DNA of 63,695 bases from the NCBI GenBank assembly GCA_020851465.1, contig JADZCR010000014.1:1-63695 (forward strand), written 5' to 3'. Under the pieces are notes generated by a model. It was not told the DNA's origin. It saw only the letters and a program-made list of their open reading frames with translations, and did no database searches. Source of the stretch: Phycisphaeraceae bacterium. GTDB taxonomy: Bacteria > Planctomycetota > Phycisphaerae > Phycisphaerales > Phycisphaeraceae. A program made the position numbers and the translations under genes. This document shows, piece by piece, positions 28,481 to 37,731 of the stretch; the first letter of the stretch is position 1, and each line of letters begins with the position of its first letter.

Positions 28481-29431
28481 TCAATACCTCGCCATATTCG
28501 CGCCGAGGTAGATGTTGCTGTAATAATCGCGGCAGTAAAAGTAATTACCTTCCGGGTTGGTCGTCGCGTTCCAGTCCAGGCGATTGGTCAGGCTGTACTT
28601 GGTCCACTGGACGCTCGAGTCGAGCAGGAGGACGTTGGCGCCGTCCGCCAGCGGCACCGTCCCCGCCGTGGTGCGCGGCCCTTTGCCCACGTGGTTGGAG
28701 ATGCCGCCGCAGTCAAAGCTGCTGTTGTACCACGAGGCACTGTTGGGATAGAAAGAACGATCGATGAGCATCGGGGTCTTGAGCGACTTGTTCTGTCGCA
28801 GACTGGTGACCGGCCCGCGGGTGGGTGGGCCGGAGGTGGAGTTCCATTCCTGCCAGTAGCCGTTGTAAAAACCCCAGCATTCCAGGGCGTAGGACTCATT
28901 CCATGTGGGATTTCCGCCGTTCCATGACCAGTTGAGCGGATTGCCGGGTTCTGAACCTGAGCCAAAGCCAGCCAGGATGTAATAGTCCACATAGCCGAAC
29001 TGGAAAGTTTTATCGAGCGACTGGTGAACGTCGCGCTGGATGTCGCCATCGCCGGTGGTGGTGGTGTAGCCGCTGGCACTGCGGCTGGGGCACTCGGTGA
29101 TTTTTTTGATCACGCCGTAGCGGAACAGCTCGTTGGTGGATTGGCCCCAGGGCGAGTTTTGATACCAGCCCATCCCGCCGTAAATGCTCGTGTAGCAGTC
29201 GCGCAGCTCGGAGGTCGCCCCGCCGACAAATTCCCGGAAGTCCGCCGCATAGCTGTGATACGACCGGCCCCATTGCTGGAGCTGTGTTTTGCAGAGCACG
29301 ATGCGGGCTGCATCTTTGGCGCGGCGGAGTGTCGGCAGCAGGATCGACAGCAGCAACGCAATGATGGAGATGACGACGAGCACCTCGATGAGCGTAAAAC
29401 CGATGCGACGGGCGTTGCGATGAGAATTCAC
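28481..29431 (-). CDS. Pseudopilin-like protein (prepilin N-terminal methylation domain)
   Basis: 316 residues. A short basic leader MNSHRNARRIG then [20 protein letters not shown], the canonical prepilin cleavage site after Gly. The body has Gly/Tyr/Trp-rich, type II-secretion-like pseudopilin character, and the C-terminus has GANVLLLDSSVQWTKYS, a variant of the DG motif seen in the family. The GTG start has GGGGCC upstream. The gene is isolated between two PEP-CTERM genes. Confidence 0.78.
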   Translation of the reverse strand: MNSHRNARRIGFTLIEVLVVISIIALLLSILLPTLRRAKDAARIVLCKTQLQQWGRSYHSYAADFREFVGGATSELRDCYTSIYGGMGWYQNSPWGQSTNELFRYGVIKKITECPSRSASGYTTTTGDGDIQRDVHQSLDKTFQFGYVDYYILAGFGSGSEPGNPLNWSWNGGNPTWNESYALECWGFYNGYWQEWNSTSGPPTRGPVTSLRQNKSLKTPMLIDRSFYPNSASWYNSSFDCGGISNHVGKGPRTTAGTVPLADGANVLLLDSSVQWTKYSLTNRLDWNATTNPEGNYFYCRDYYSNIYLGANMARY

Positions 29432-29478
29432 TCACGGCCCCTTTTCTTTGTGTCAGGTTCAGATCGACGCCTGAACCA

Positions 29479-29514
29479 TGAGTCGGTCATTGAGTCGGTC
29501 ATTGAGTCGGTCAT
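29479..29514 (+). repeat. Three perfect tandem copies of a 12-bp unit
   Basis: TGAGTCGGTCAT occurs three times without interruption, 48 bases upstream of the GTG start of the pseudopilin gene on the minus strand. It could be a regulator-binding array or slippage-prone microsatellite. Confidence 0.85.
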
Positions 29515-29566
29515 TTGGTGCCAATGACTTCTCTATTATAAATCTGCGATCAGACGTAAAGCAATC

Positions 29567-29602
29567 AAAAAAAAGCCACGGATGTTTCCACCCGTGGCCT
29601 TT
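29567..29602 (-). terminator. Terminator of the PEP-CTERM gene at 29621
   Basis: On the minus strand GCCACGG pairs with CCGTGGC around a 10-base loop, followed by eight T residues. It begins about 20 bases after the stop codon. Confidence 0.88.
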
Positions 29603-29620
29603 TGAGTGTGTCAGACAAGC

Positions 29621-30616
29621 TCAGCCGCGTGAACGGCGGAAGAGAGCCAGACCCGTGCCGAGGGCCAGCAGTGCCATGCTGGCGGGTTCGGGAATCGCGG
29701 GAACATTGGGATAGTCGTTGCCGTAGCGGAGGTCTTTGAACTCGTAGGTTTCACCGCTTTGGCCGCCCAGGACACGCCATTCGACCTGATAGAACGGGGC
29801 GAAGCCGATGCCCGCGTTGACCCAGAAATCGTTGGTCCACTGGTCCATCAGGACGTTGTTACGGAGCACGGTGAACTCAACCTGACCGTTGCTGTACTGG
29901 CCGAAGCGGACGGTGATCAGGTCGCCGGCGACACGCTGTTCGAGATCAGCCGCGGTGTTATTGGCGATGCCCGCCAGAACGCCGGTGCCATAGCTGGGCG
30001 AGCTGGTGGTCGAGTTGTTGTCACCCGCGGTGACCGCGTAGCTGGGGGTGCTGCGAGTGCCGCCGCTGCTGTACTTGAGTTCGGCGAAGAACCCGTTGAC
30101 CGTCGCGCCGTCCGGGATGGGCTTGGAGGTATTACCAAAGCCGGTCACGTTGTTGGAACCGGGGTTATCCTCGGTGCGCCAGCGGGAGTTACCAACGGCA
30201 TCTTCGGGGAAGGTCGCGCCGATTTTGCCTCGTGCGCCAGAGGAGCCGCTGCCCGGGCCGTTGATGAACATTTCGAGACCCGACCAACTGTCATCGACAT
30301 CGTTCTTGTTGTCGACGAAGGTCAACTCAAACCACGGAGCGCTGTTGGCGTTGAGGGTGGTCCAGAATGCGGCGCCGCCAGCGGTGGTGCTGGAGTTTGC
30401 GTAGTTGGTCAGGGCGACGCTGGAATCGCCGGTGAAGACCATGTCGTAGTCGCTGCCGCTGACGCTGCCGGTGGCTTTGCCCGGATCGGCGGAGAAGTCC
30501 TGAAGAAAATCGATCGTCTGTCCGCTGCTGCCGGTCCACGTGATCGCGGATGCGTAGCCTGAGACGCCGACGACAGCCAACGCAGCTGTCAAAAGCATTC
30601 GTTTTCTGTTCAGCAT
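29621..30616 (-). CDS. PEP-CTERM secreted protein
   Basis: 331 residues with signal peptide MLNRKRMLLTAALAVVGVSG and sorting tail PEPASMALLALGTGLALFRR. The body is rich in Asn, Ser, Gly and Thr (WTGSSGQTIDFLQDF, FINGPGSGSSGARGK), typical of extracellular beta-structured proteins. The ATG at 30616 follows CAGGAG. A longer frame to 30775 lacks a ribosome site. It ends at a strong terminator, so it is monocistronic. Confidence 0.82.
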   Translation of the reverse strand: MLNRKRMLLTAALAVVGVSGYASAITWTGSSGQTIDFLQDFSADPGKATGSVSGSDYDMVFTGDSSVALTNYANSSTTAGGAAFWTTLNANSAPWFELTFVDNKNDVDDSWSGLEMFINGPGSGSSGARGKIGATFPEDAVGNSRWRTEDNPGSNNVTGFGNTSKPIPDGATVNGFFAELKYSSGGTRSTPSYAVTAGDNNSTTSSPSYGTGVLAGIANNTAADLEQRVAGDLITVRFGQYSNGQVEFTVLRNNVLMDQWTNDFWVNAGIGFAPFYQVEWRVLGGQSGETYEFKDLRYGNDYPNVPAIPEPASMALLALGTGLALFRRSRG

Positions 30617-31077
30617 GATGCGTTTCTCCTGTTCCCGGATGATATGGGATGAGGCCTTCACCGCTGAGCGCACATGGCTCAGAATTAACTCGGTGTTTGT
30701 AACGAAATGAAACTTACCCGAAAAAATCTGTGATGCAAGAGAAAAATGACGAATTTGAAAATTTCGTAAGTGCAAATCTTGTAACCAAATAGAAACCTAA
30801 CGAAAAATATCAGGATGGGTAGGTGACAAGCCCTTGTCAGTGATGAGCTTAACCGGGTATGAGATTTGCCCTTTAACCGTCCCCGCAGTCAGCGCAGCCG
30901 CTTGAGGCGCGGCTTGTCAAATTGTGATTTTGTTCGCCGCCTGGTTCCGGTGACGGAACGACCCGGCTGAGTTTCGCATCACGAACGCGGAAAAACTTAG
31001 ACTTGCCCGGCGGCTTGCTCAACCGATAGGATGAAAGGGTAAGCATCTCGTCGTTCCGGGCTGCGGGAGATCACGTC
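30617..31077. other. Intergenic region, no gene recognised
   Basis: The first half, 30690-30830, is AT-rich and is probably the promoter region of the minus-strand PEP-CTERM gene. The second half leads to the pseudopilin gene at 31078. The word AGCGCAGCCGCTTGAG at 30891-30906 also occurs at 26978-26993; nothing further is seen. Confidence 0.5.
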
Positions 31078-31821
31078 ATGCGGCAGCGTCATGCTTTCAG
31101 TCTGATCGAGTTGCTCGTGGTGGTTTCCATCATTGCGATGTTGATCGCGCTGCTCCTGCCGGCACTGGCGGCGGCGAAGGAACAAGGACGGCGGACGCTC
31201 TGCGGTAACAACCTCCGCCAGTCCATGCTCTCTCTGGACAGCGACGCGCAGGACAATCAGGAGTGGTACATCCCCGGCAACTGGGGCAGCATCAACCACT
31301 TCATGCTCTGGCGCAACCTGGGGCATGACAAGCTGCTGAGCGACTACGGTTTTGCCTATGACGGCAAGGGCCAGTGGCCGAGCCTCTCGTGCCCCAGCGG
31401 GGCGTTCAAGGCGCAGTTCTGGCCTCCGCCGAGCTTCTGGGCCGGCCCTCTGACGCTCAACTATTTTTATGTCGGCGGCTTCGGGCAGAATGCCGGCTGG
31501 TACGGCTGGATTTATGACAGCGCCAGCGAGCCGGACGACTACCGGCCGGTACCCAAACGCAACATCCCGCGTCAGGCGAGCAAAGCGATGATCATGCAGG
31601 ACCTGGCGCGCTTTCCGGGGATGGGCAACATCATCATCGAGTATTTCTATTCCAGTGAGATTGCGTACTTCTCGCCGATTCCTCCCAGCCATCCGAGAGG
31701 AACGGATCGCTGGACCGCGGCAGGTGAGAACGTGCTCTATGCCGACGGACACGTCACATGGAAAACCGCGGAGATGGTGATCCCGCGTGTTCACAGCTAT
31801 TACACCTGGGCAGCGTATTGA
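31078..31821 (+). CDS. Pseudopilin-like protein (prepilin N-terminal methylation domain)
   Basis: 247 residues. MRQRHA then [20 protein letters not shown] is the prepilin signal with helical spine ([17 protein letters not shown]). The C-terminal [16 protein letters not shown] is the DGH motif of the family. The globular part contains many Trp/Tyr/Gly residues. The ATG follows GGGAG. It is convergent with a membrane protein gene. Confidence 0.78.
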   Translation: MRQRHAFSLIELLVVVSIIAMLIALLLPALAAAKEQGRRTLCGNNLRQSMLSLDSDAQDNQEWYIPGNWGSINHFMLWRNLGHDKLLSDYGFAYDGKGQWPSLSCPSGAFKAQFWPPPSFWAGPLTLNYFYVGGFGQNAGWYGWIYDSASEPDDYRPVPKRNIPRQASKAMIMQDLARFPGMGNIIIEYFYSSEIAYFSPIPPSHPRGTDRWTAAGENVLYADGHVTWKTAEMVIPRVHSYYTWAAY

Positions 31822-31863
31822 GTCGGAGCTGGACGGCTCGCTGAGATCGCGCGCAGCAGGGGG

Positions 31864-32688
31864 TCAGGACTCACTGATCCGGCTGGGGGCTGTCCGACGA
31901 CGCCTGACGCGCAGCCACCAGTCCAGCGCCAGCGCGATCAGCAGCACGGCACCGGAGGCGATCAGGCGGTTGACCAGCGACCAGACCCGCCGGTCCGGTG
32001 CGATCGTGTGAAAATCCCAGAAATAACTCACGAACGGCAGCAGCAGCGCGAAAGGCGTGAGCTGCCACAGCAGCCGCCGACTCATCGCGCGGAAACTCAG
32101 GATGATCGGCACGGCGTAGAGGATCGGCATGTTGATCCGCGGCGGGACGAGGATGTCGCTGATGAAGATCCCCGCCATCACGATCACACTCGCCAGCATC
32201 ACCAGAAAATGCTGGAGCAGCCGGGTGACTTCATCGTCGATGTCCACGCTGGCGCTGCGCGGCGCCGGGTCGATCGCCCGGCGCAGGTCGGCAAAATGCC
32301 CGGAGAGTAAACCGAGAATCACGGCGACGACGGCGACCATCGCGCGGTTAATCATGCGCAGGTGCATCAGCCGGCCCCGCCAGTCCGACGGATCGACGCC
32401 GTCGGGCGGCTTGGTGAAATAGCCGGCAAAGGTCAGCAGCACCACAGTCAGCACCACCCACCAGGGGACCGGCCGGTCGCTGAGCAATACATAGAGCACC
32501 AGTGGGACCGAGTAGAGGATCGAGAGATTGAGATTCGGCGTGAAGCGGTCAATCAACGCCACCGCCAGCGTCGCAAGGATGCACAGCCACGGCGTGAACC
32601 GGGCTGCACGGTCGCAAGGGTACATCGCGTTGGTTGCGGTCTGGTTCATGGGGTTCGGAGGAGTCAGCATCTTCTCCCGGTCGCTCAT
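31864..32688 (-). CDS. Membrane protein with internal duplication
   Basis: 274 residues with about six predicted membrane segments in two similar halves. Each half has an Asp-containing helix, a PILYAVP-like motif and a closing helix: LSILYSVPLVLYVLL then TFAGYF, and MPILYAVPIILSF then PFVSYF. This resembles the N-terminal membrane sensor part of some histidine kinases, but no kinase or other output domain follows. Function is unknown. The start may be 32688 or ATG 32670 (GGGAGAAG precedes the latter). Confidence 0.65.
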   Translation of the reverse strand: MSDREKMLTPPNPMNQTATNAMYPCDRAARFTPWLCILATLAVALIDRFTPNLNLSILYSVPLVLYVLLSDRPVPWWVVLTVVLLTFAGYFTKPPDGVDPSDWRGRLMHLRMINRAMVAVVAVILGLLSGHFADLRRAIDPAPRSASVDIDDEVTRLLQHFLVMLASVIVMAGIFISDILVPPRINMPILYAVPIILSFRAMSRRLLWQLTPFALLLPFVSYFWDFHTIAPDRRVWSLVNRLIASGAVLLIALALDWWLRVRRRRTAPSRISES

Positions 32689-32782
32689 GCCGACGGGATC
32701 ATAGCTGTCCAGGCGTGAGATTTTATTTTAGCGAAAGTCGCATCCCGTCGCGGAGCAGGGAGACAAGCGAGGGACGGCGGAT

Positions 32783-33919
32783 TCAGGAGAACAGCGCCAG
32801 TAATGCCGCCGCCAACATCGCACAGGGGCCGCCTTGAATGGGCGAGAGCCGACGACGCTCGGCGATAAGGTCGATGACGCTGCGGTCGATGGCTGCCAGC
32901 TCACCCCAGAAGGCGACCGCGTCGGCGTACTGGTTGGTAGCGCCCGTACCGTCGATGAAGTCGGCGTATTGCCCGTTACCGCGATAGATGACCGTCTTGA
33001 GCGTGCGGATGATCTGCTCCATGTCGGTGCGGTTGAAGACGACTCCGGCGTGATAACAGCGGACGACGAAGGTGACATTCATGCCGGCGTGGCTGAAGTC
33101 CTCAGCCCTGATCGACTCGTCGGAGCAGGGGAGTTCGATGCCGGGCCGATAAATCCACTGGACGGCCCCATCGGGGCGGAGCACCATCCGGTTTTTGAAA
33201 AACCGCGCGAGTTTTTCGGCGCGATCGAGGTAACGGCTCTTGCCGCCGGCCAGTCCCATCTCCAGGATTACACGGCCAAAGGTGTTCATCTGGTTGGTGG
33301 GCAGCGGCGCATCGCCGAGGATCGGCTCGGTGTACCAGCCCTCGATCTCGCCTGCTCCGCCGGTACGGCTTCCGGGCGGACAGGCCCGCTCGTGCCATTG
33401 ATCCTCGTAGGCGTCGAGCGACTCGGTGATGGCGGTACGGAACTCCGCGAGGTCGTCGGCAAAGCGGGACGCCAGAGCCTTGTCCTTTGTCGCCAGATGC
33501 ACGAGACGGGCGACCGGATAGAGGATCATGCCCACGTGGACCGTCCAACTGGTGTACTTGCCCTCGTATGGCGTGCCGACGGAAAACCGCACGGAACCCC
33601 AGCCGGGCATCATCCTGCCGCGGACTTCATCGAGGCGGCCGACCTTGTCATCGCGCAGATTCAGCAGCGTGCGGAAGCGGCGCACCATCGTGGACAGATA
33701 GCGCAGGTCACCCGTGGCCTCGTACTGGATGAGGTAGGCCAGCAACAGGTGCGCCTCGCCCCAGGCGTAAACGCCCGGCTGCATCCGGGCCGGCGGATTC
33801 CACGGCTGGCCGTTCCAGTCGCCTTTCATCGCGTTGTATGCTTCCGCCGGCTCATCGGTCACCTCGTCACGCTCAACCTGAGTGAAAGTCTGCACCGCTT
33901 CGGCTTTGGTGTAACGCAT
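32783..33919 (-). CDS. Uncharacterised helical, possibly (alpha/alpha)-barrel protein
   Basis: About 378 residues. MRYTKAEAVQTF starts at an ATG preceded by AGGAA. The sequence is mostly helical with repeating aromatic/acidic pairs (AWGEAHLLLAYLIQYEATGD, YLDRAEKLARFFKNR), which suggests an alpha/alpha-toroid fold of the kind found in polysaccharide lyases, GH88-type hydrolases and C5-epimerases. No catalytic motif is certain. Closeness to the heparinase-like gene suggests carbohydrate work. No signal peptide is seen with this start. A long antisense frame overlaps but is only a shadow. Confidence 0.45.
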   Translation of the reverse strand: MRYTKAEAVQTFTQVERDEVTDEPAEAYNAMKGDWNGQPWNPPARMQPGVYAWGEAHLLLAYLIQYEATGDLRYLSTMVRRFRTLLNLRDDKVGRLDEVRGRMMPGWGSVRFSVGTPYEGKYTSWTVHVGMILYPVARLVHLATKDKALASRFADDLAEFRTAITESLDAYEDQWHERACPPGSRTGGAGEIEGWYTEPILGDAPLPTNQMNTFGRVILEMGLAGGKSRYLDRAEKLARFFKNRMVLRPDGAVQWIYRPGIELPCSDESIRAEDFSHAGMNVTFVVRCYHAGVVFNRTDMEQIIRTLKTVIYRGNGQYADFIDGTGATNQYADAVAFWGELAAIDRSVIDLIAERRRLSPIQGGPCAMLAAALLALFS

Positions 33920-33995
33920 CACCGTTTTCCTGTATGGAAGGATGCCGCCGCCCGCGCGGATGCGGTACGGCATGAACAGAGATGGCGGACTCAAG

Positions 33996-34068
33996 CGCGC
34001 CCGGATGGATTCGAACCATCGACCTGCGGTTTAGGAAACCGCTGCGCTATCCTCTACGCTACGGGCGC
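33996..34068 (-). tRNA. tRNA-Arg (CCT)
   Basis: On the minus strand the cloverleaf folds with acceptor GCGCCCG/CGGGCGC, a D-arm, the anticodon stem GCGGT/ACCGC enclosing TTCCTAA (anticodon CCT), and a T-arm GATGG/CCATC with TTCGAAT. CCT reads AGG. The CCA end is not encoded. Confidence 0.9.
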
Positions 34069-34267
34069 AGTGGATTTGGAACAAGGTACCACTGAATAAC
34101 CTCCGGATAGACCGCGATCGTGCGGCAGCGTCGGACAAAATCCGTTCGGGAAAACCCATCCTTGCAGCCGCAGCTCGACAAGCAGTGCTGTCCGAGAAGT
34201 CGCTTGTCGAGGGTAGTCGATAATCTCCGGGTGGTCAACGGATGCAGCCGTCGCGTGATCGGGATGT

Positions 34268-34528
34268 TCAGAGCGTCTGATAGGCGGTGTCTTTCTTGCC
34301 GCGAGCGCGGACGAAAAAGAAAATCGCCGCGGCCAGCAGGCCGACCAGCGAGCCGACGAGGACGCCCCAGTAGCGGTAACTGACGAGCACCTGTTCGGGC
34401 GGGATCGGTGCGGAGTCGGACTGCTGCGACCAGCTCACCGGTACCATGCCGGCCAGCAGTACGCCCAACAGCCCGCCGGCGAGCATGAGGGCGAACGTGA
34501 TGAGGATGATGCGCAGGGAGCGATTCAT
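34268..34528 (-). CDS. Small membrane protein with two membrane segments, unknown
   Basis: 86 residues beginning MNRSLRIILITFALMLAGGL. A second hydrophobic segment (GVLVGSLVGLLAAAIFFFV) ends in a basic KKDTAYQTL tail. AGGAAAA precedes the ATG at 34528. It lies between the two arginine tRNA genes, and no family is recognised. Confidence 0.6.
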   Translation of the reverse strand: MNRSLRIILITFALMLAGGLLGVLLAGMVPVSWSQQSDSAPIPPEQVLVSYRYWGVLVGSLVGLLAAAIFFFVRARGKKDTAYQTL

Positions 34529-34639
34529 GGTTTTTTCCTGGACGGCCGCACGCCGCGCCGTTCTGATGATGAGCATCATACGCTGGAGAACGTGATCGCT
34601 GCGGCGATGAGTTCACTCTGACGTACAATAAGGATCGCA

Positions 34640-34713
34640 GCCCTCGTAGCTCAGTTGGATAGAGCAGCAGATTTCTAATCTGCGGGTCGCAGGTTCGACT
34701 CCTGCCGGGGGCA
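34640..34713 (+). tRNA. tRNA-Arg (TCT)
   Basis: Acceptor GCCCTCG pairs with CGGGGGC, D-arm AGCTCAGTTGGATAGAGC, anticodon stem GCAGA/TCTGC around TTTCTAA (anticodon TCT), T-arm GCAGG/CCTGC. Discriminator A. It reads AGA codons and partners tRNA-Arg(CCT) about 600 bases away on the other strand. Confidence 0.93.
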
Positions 34714-34791
34714 TTGAGCGTTTTTGCAAGCCGTTTGTCGCACTTCTGTCGTGTCACGCGATGCCAAAAGCTCTGCGGCGAAGCGCGGGGT

Positions 34792-37410
34792 TCACCTGCG
34801 GGAGCGGCGACGTTGCAGCAGGAGCAGGCCGCCCAGTGAGGCGAGGGTGAACGATGCCGGCTCAGGCACGGCAAAGTAGATGACGAAGTCACCGCCGCCG
34901 TTACCCGCCATCGTCACCGAACTGGTCGCGCCGTCATTGGTGAACGCCATCGGCGTGCCGTTGAGTGTCGCCGAGGTGATGGAAAACGCCGGGAATCCCA
35001 GGTTGCTGGAGTAGAGCGTCAGGACCGAGTCGCTCGTCAGGTCGTCCGCCGAGAGCGAGCCGCGGTACTCGCTGCCGCCGGTGTCCAGGAGCAGCGAAGC
35101 GGTCACGACGTTATTCCAGCCGATGATCTGCAATCCATCGCTGAACACGTTGGTGCCGCGTGAGATCATCAGGCTGTTGAGCGAGGAACCGTCGCGGCGG
35201 AGATAGGCGTACTGCGCGTCGGAGGAAAGCGCGCCGCTGTCGATGGATACCTGCACTCCCGCAGCAGTCGTCAGCACGTTGGAGTTGTTCGTCTGCGAAA
35301 TGTGCCAGTCGTTCCAGCCGTCGGTCGAGACGATCCGCGCCGCTGCGTAGTCCGTGCCGGACATCGGCGTGACGGTCCACTTGCTGGTGAAGCCCGCCGC
35401 TCCGGTTTCAAACAGCGTCAGGAATGTGCCGCGGTTCTGGTTGGTCGTCGAGATTCGCATCCGCTGCGTCTGGATGAACGAGCCGTAGTTTTCGACCATC
35501 CACGTCGAGTCCTGCGCGACCGCATCCATCGCGGTGCTGGCGACGATGTGGGCGATGACCTGGCCGCTGACCGGCTGGTTATACGGATAGCCGTTGGGGA
35601 TGGAGACGTTGTTGCTGGTCGTACCCAGGTAGGTGTCCACTGACCAGCGGATTTTTTTGTACGTCGAAGTGTCGGCCATGATCTGCGTGTTGGCCGCGGT
35701 GGACTTGCCGATGAGGTTGAGGGCGAAGTCCTTGTTGGTGCTGGTGGTGCGGAAGGCGTCAGTCATCACCATATAGCCGTGATCGGTGGCGGACTCGTTG
35801 ACCATGCCGATGGACCGTCGCTCCTGCATGCCGCCGCCGTCATTACCGGCGCCCCCGTAGGTGGTCCTGACGGTGGAGAAGTCCATCACGCCCTTGAACG
35901 ACCCACGTTCCTGGGCGTCGAGCCGGTTGGTCATGGTGGTGTTGGTGCCGGTGATGCCTTGACTGTCGGCGTTGTTACCCATTCCCCAGGTGGAGGTGCC
36001 GTTCGTGCGTGCCAGGAGCACGTTGTGCTCGATGGCGTAATTGGTCCAGAGGTTGTTGCCCCCGCCGCTGTGCGCCGGTGTGTTGGGCATCGCGCTGTCG
36101 CCGCCGAAGTAACTACCGCCGAATGGAACACCGTTGTAGCGGGCGTAGCCGGGTTCGACGAGCACCTGTGTGCCGTTGGCGACGAGCGTGATGGCCGCAG
36201 TGTCCTGATGAGTGAAGCTGCCGCCGTCCGTTCCGCCGGTGATCGCCAGGTAGTTGCTCGTCTTGCCCCAGTCGTTTTTGAATACGGCGATCTTCGACTG
36301 GCCGTCGGAGAGATATGTCGGCGACCAGTTGGGAGCGGCCGCGCCGTCGGCATAGTCCGTCAACACCATGAAGTCGGTGATCGTCCAGTTGTTGTTCGTG
36401 GCGTTGGCCCAGCTTGTCCAGTCGTGGCCGTTCAACTGCTCCGCGTTCCAGACGACGGCAGCCTTGAGGTTTTTCCCGTCCGGCTGGGTCGAGTCGATCA
36501 GACGCGATAACTCATGGATCGCCAGCGGCATGTTGTCGCTGTTGTGGAAGCTCGGCGATGTGCCGTTGGGCATGCGGATAGCCAGCCCGTAAGTAGCCAT
36601 CTGCACCGCTGCGTTCTTGTACTGTGCCGCACCCGTCGCATCCGCGCCGTTGTTCACGTAACCAACCATGAACGTACTGAGATTAGCCAGAAAGTAATTC
36701 ATGTAGCGGTCACCCTCGGTCTGGAACCCGTCGTTGGTGACGCTGTTGGTGAAGGCGTTGCGGACCTGCCCCATGGCGGTGTCGAGGTTGCTCTCGTTGC
36801 CGGCAAGCTGGGCGTAGAAAGCGCGCATCCCGCGGTTGAGAAATTCCTGATTACCGCCGGAGGTGGGCGAGCCCATGCCGGAGAGTACGTTGCTGTTGAG
36901 TCGTGAGATGATTGCGGAGCGTTCCGAGGAGGTAAGCCCGGAGTTAATCAGGTCGAACGCCTGATAAAAGCCGCGTGATGAGAGTGCCCCGGTGATTCCG
37001 CTGCCGCCGGTGACCTTGGCGTAATTGGTCAGCGCATCGCGGACCGCGATGAAGTCAGCCGAGGACGTATTCCCTCCGCCGGTGATCGCCCAGCGGAGAG
37101 CCTTGGCCTGAAGAATGCGCGACATCGTTTCCGAAGTGGAGAGGTTGTTCGGCGCGGAGTTGGCGGGGGTCTGATTGGCGTAGCTCACCACGTTGCTTTT
37201 CACCGTGGTCTGAAAGCCTGCTGCCGGAGTGTTCCACCAGGTCTGGAGCGTGGTGATATCCGATGGCGTCAGCAGGATGCTGGAGGTAGGCGCCGTGATG
37301 CTCGCGCCGGGATGGTTTACAGGGGCTGCCATCTGCCCTTGCGCGATCGCAGCCAGGAACAGTACAGCCGCGGACGGCAGAGCAATCTTCTCAATAAAAC
37401 GCATTGACAT
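34792..37410 (-). CDS. Heparinase II/III-like polysaccharide lyase with PEP-CTERM tail
   Basis: About 872 residues. It starts with a signal peptide, then a helical region like the N-terminal toroid of polysaccharide lyases (residues ~50-400), then a beta-sandwich region with heparinase II/III-type features: VFKNDWGKTSNYLAIT, GGSFTHQDTAAITLVANG and LVEPGYARYNG. The C-terminus PEPASFTLASLGGLLLLQRR is a sorting signal, so the enzyme is displayed on the surface. It probably cleaves an acidic polysaccharide by beta-elimination, but the exact substrate is unknown. The ATG follows GGAAGGGG. Confidence 0.75.
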   Translation of the reverse strand: MSMRFIEKIALPSAAVLFLAAIAQGQMAAPVNHPGASITAPTSSILLTPSDITTLQTWWNTPAAGFQTTVKSNVVSYANQTPANSAPNNLSTSETMSRILQAKALRWAITGGGNTSSADFIAVRDALTNYAKVTGGSGITGALSSRGFYQAFDLINSGLTSSERSAIISRLNSNVLSGMGSPTSGGNQEFLNRGMRAFYAQLAGNESNLDTAMGQVRNAFTNSVTNDGFQTEGDRYMNYFLANLSTFMVGYVNNGADATGAAQYKNAAVQMATYGLAIRMPNGTSPSFHNSDNMPLAIHELSRLIDSTQPDGKNLKAAVVWNAEQLNGHDWTSWANATNNNWTITDFMVLTDYADGAAAPNWSPTYLSDGQSKIAVFKNDWGKTSNYLAITGGTDGGSFTHQDTAAITLVANGTQVLVEPGYARYNGVPFGGSYFGGDSAMPNTPAHSGGGNNLWTNYAIEHNVLLARTNGTSTWGMGNNADSQGITGTNTTMTNRLDAQERGSFKGVMDFSTVRTTYGGAGNDGGGMQERRSIGMVNESATDHGYMVMTDAFRTTSTNKDFALNLIGKSTAANTQIMADTSTYKKIRWSVDTYLGTTSNNVSIPNGYPYNQPVSGQVIAHIVASTAMDAVAQDSTWMVENYGSFIQTQRMRISTTNQNRGTFLTLFETGAAGFTSKWTVTPMSGTDYAAARIVSTDGWNDWHISQTNNSNVLTTAAGVQVSIDSGALSSDAQYAYLRRDGSSLNSLMISRGTNVFSDGLQIIGWNNVVTASLLLDTGGSEYRGSLSADDLTSDSVLTLYSSNLGFPAFSITSATLNGTPMAFTNDGATSSVTMAGNGGGDFVIYFAVPEPASFTLASLGGLLLLQRRRSRR

Positions 37411-37731
37411 TGTTGCCCCTTCCAGCTTTAAGGTTATGACCAGGCTACGTGGTATCATATTAACACTAACAAACATCGCACGTCAACATAGCTACATAAC
37501 TCCAGTCAATTTAGGCATATGCAAGCGATATTCGGCTGAACACCTGACATGCGTGCAAGGAGTTAAAACCTTGAACATTGCTTGAATGTCTGTTGGGTGA
37601 GTTACGGTTGAAATGACAAACGATGACGTGGCAAGCTGATGCAACCCGCGACGTTGCGGACGCAAATGATCGGAGTAAGGTCGAGTATTCACCTTACTTC
37701 CTCGCCGCTTTTTTAGTCGCTTACTTGGGAG
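37411..37731. other. Intergenic region, no gene recognised
   Basis: The part next to the heparinase-like gene (37410-37520) is AT-rich and carries TTAACACTAACA at 37460, resembling the motif upstream of the PEP-CTERM gene at 28013. No terminator is obvious for the TPR gene that ends at 37732. Confidence 0.45.

Noticed and set aside
32834..34099. Plus-strand frame of 421 codons antisense to the 32783 gene
   Set aside because: It overlaps a coherent minus-strand coding region and a tRNA, its translation is Gly/Val/Asp/His-biased like a shadow frame, and it has no ribosome binding site. High GC favours long antisense frames here.
18780..37476. Exosortase gene expected to sort the PEP-CTERM proteins
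   Set aside because: No protein with exosortase-like membrane topology and catalytic Cys/Arg/His pattern was found; it must lie elsewhere in the genome.
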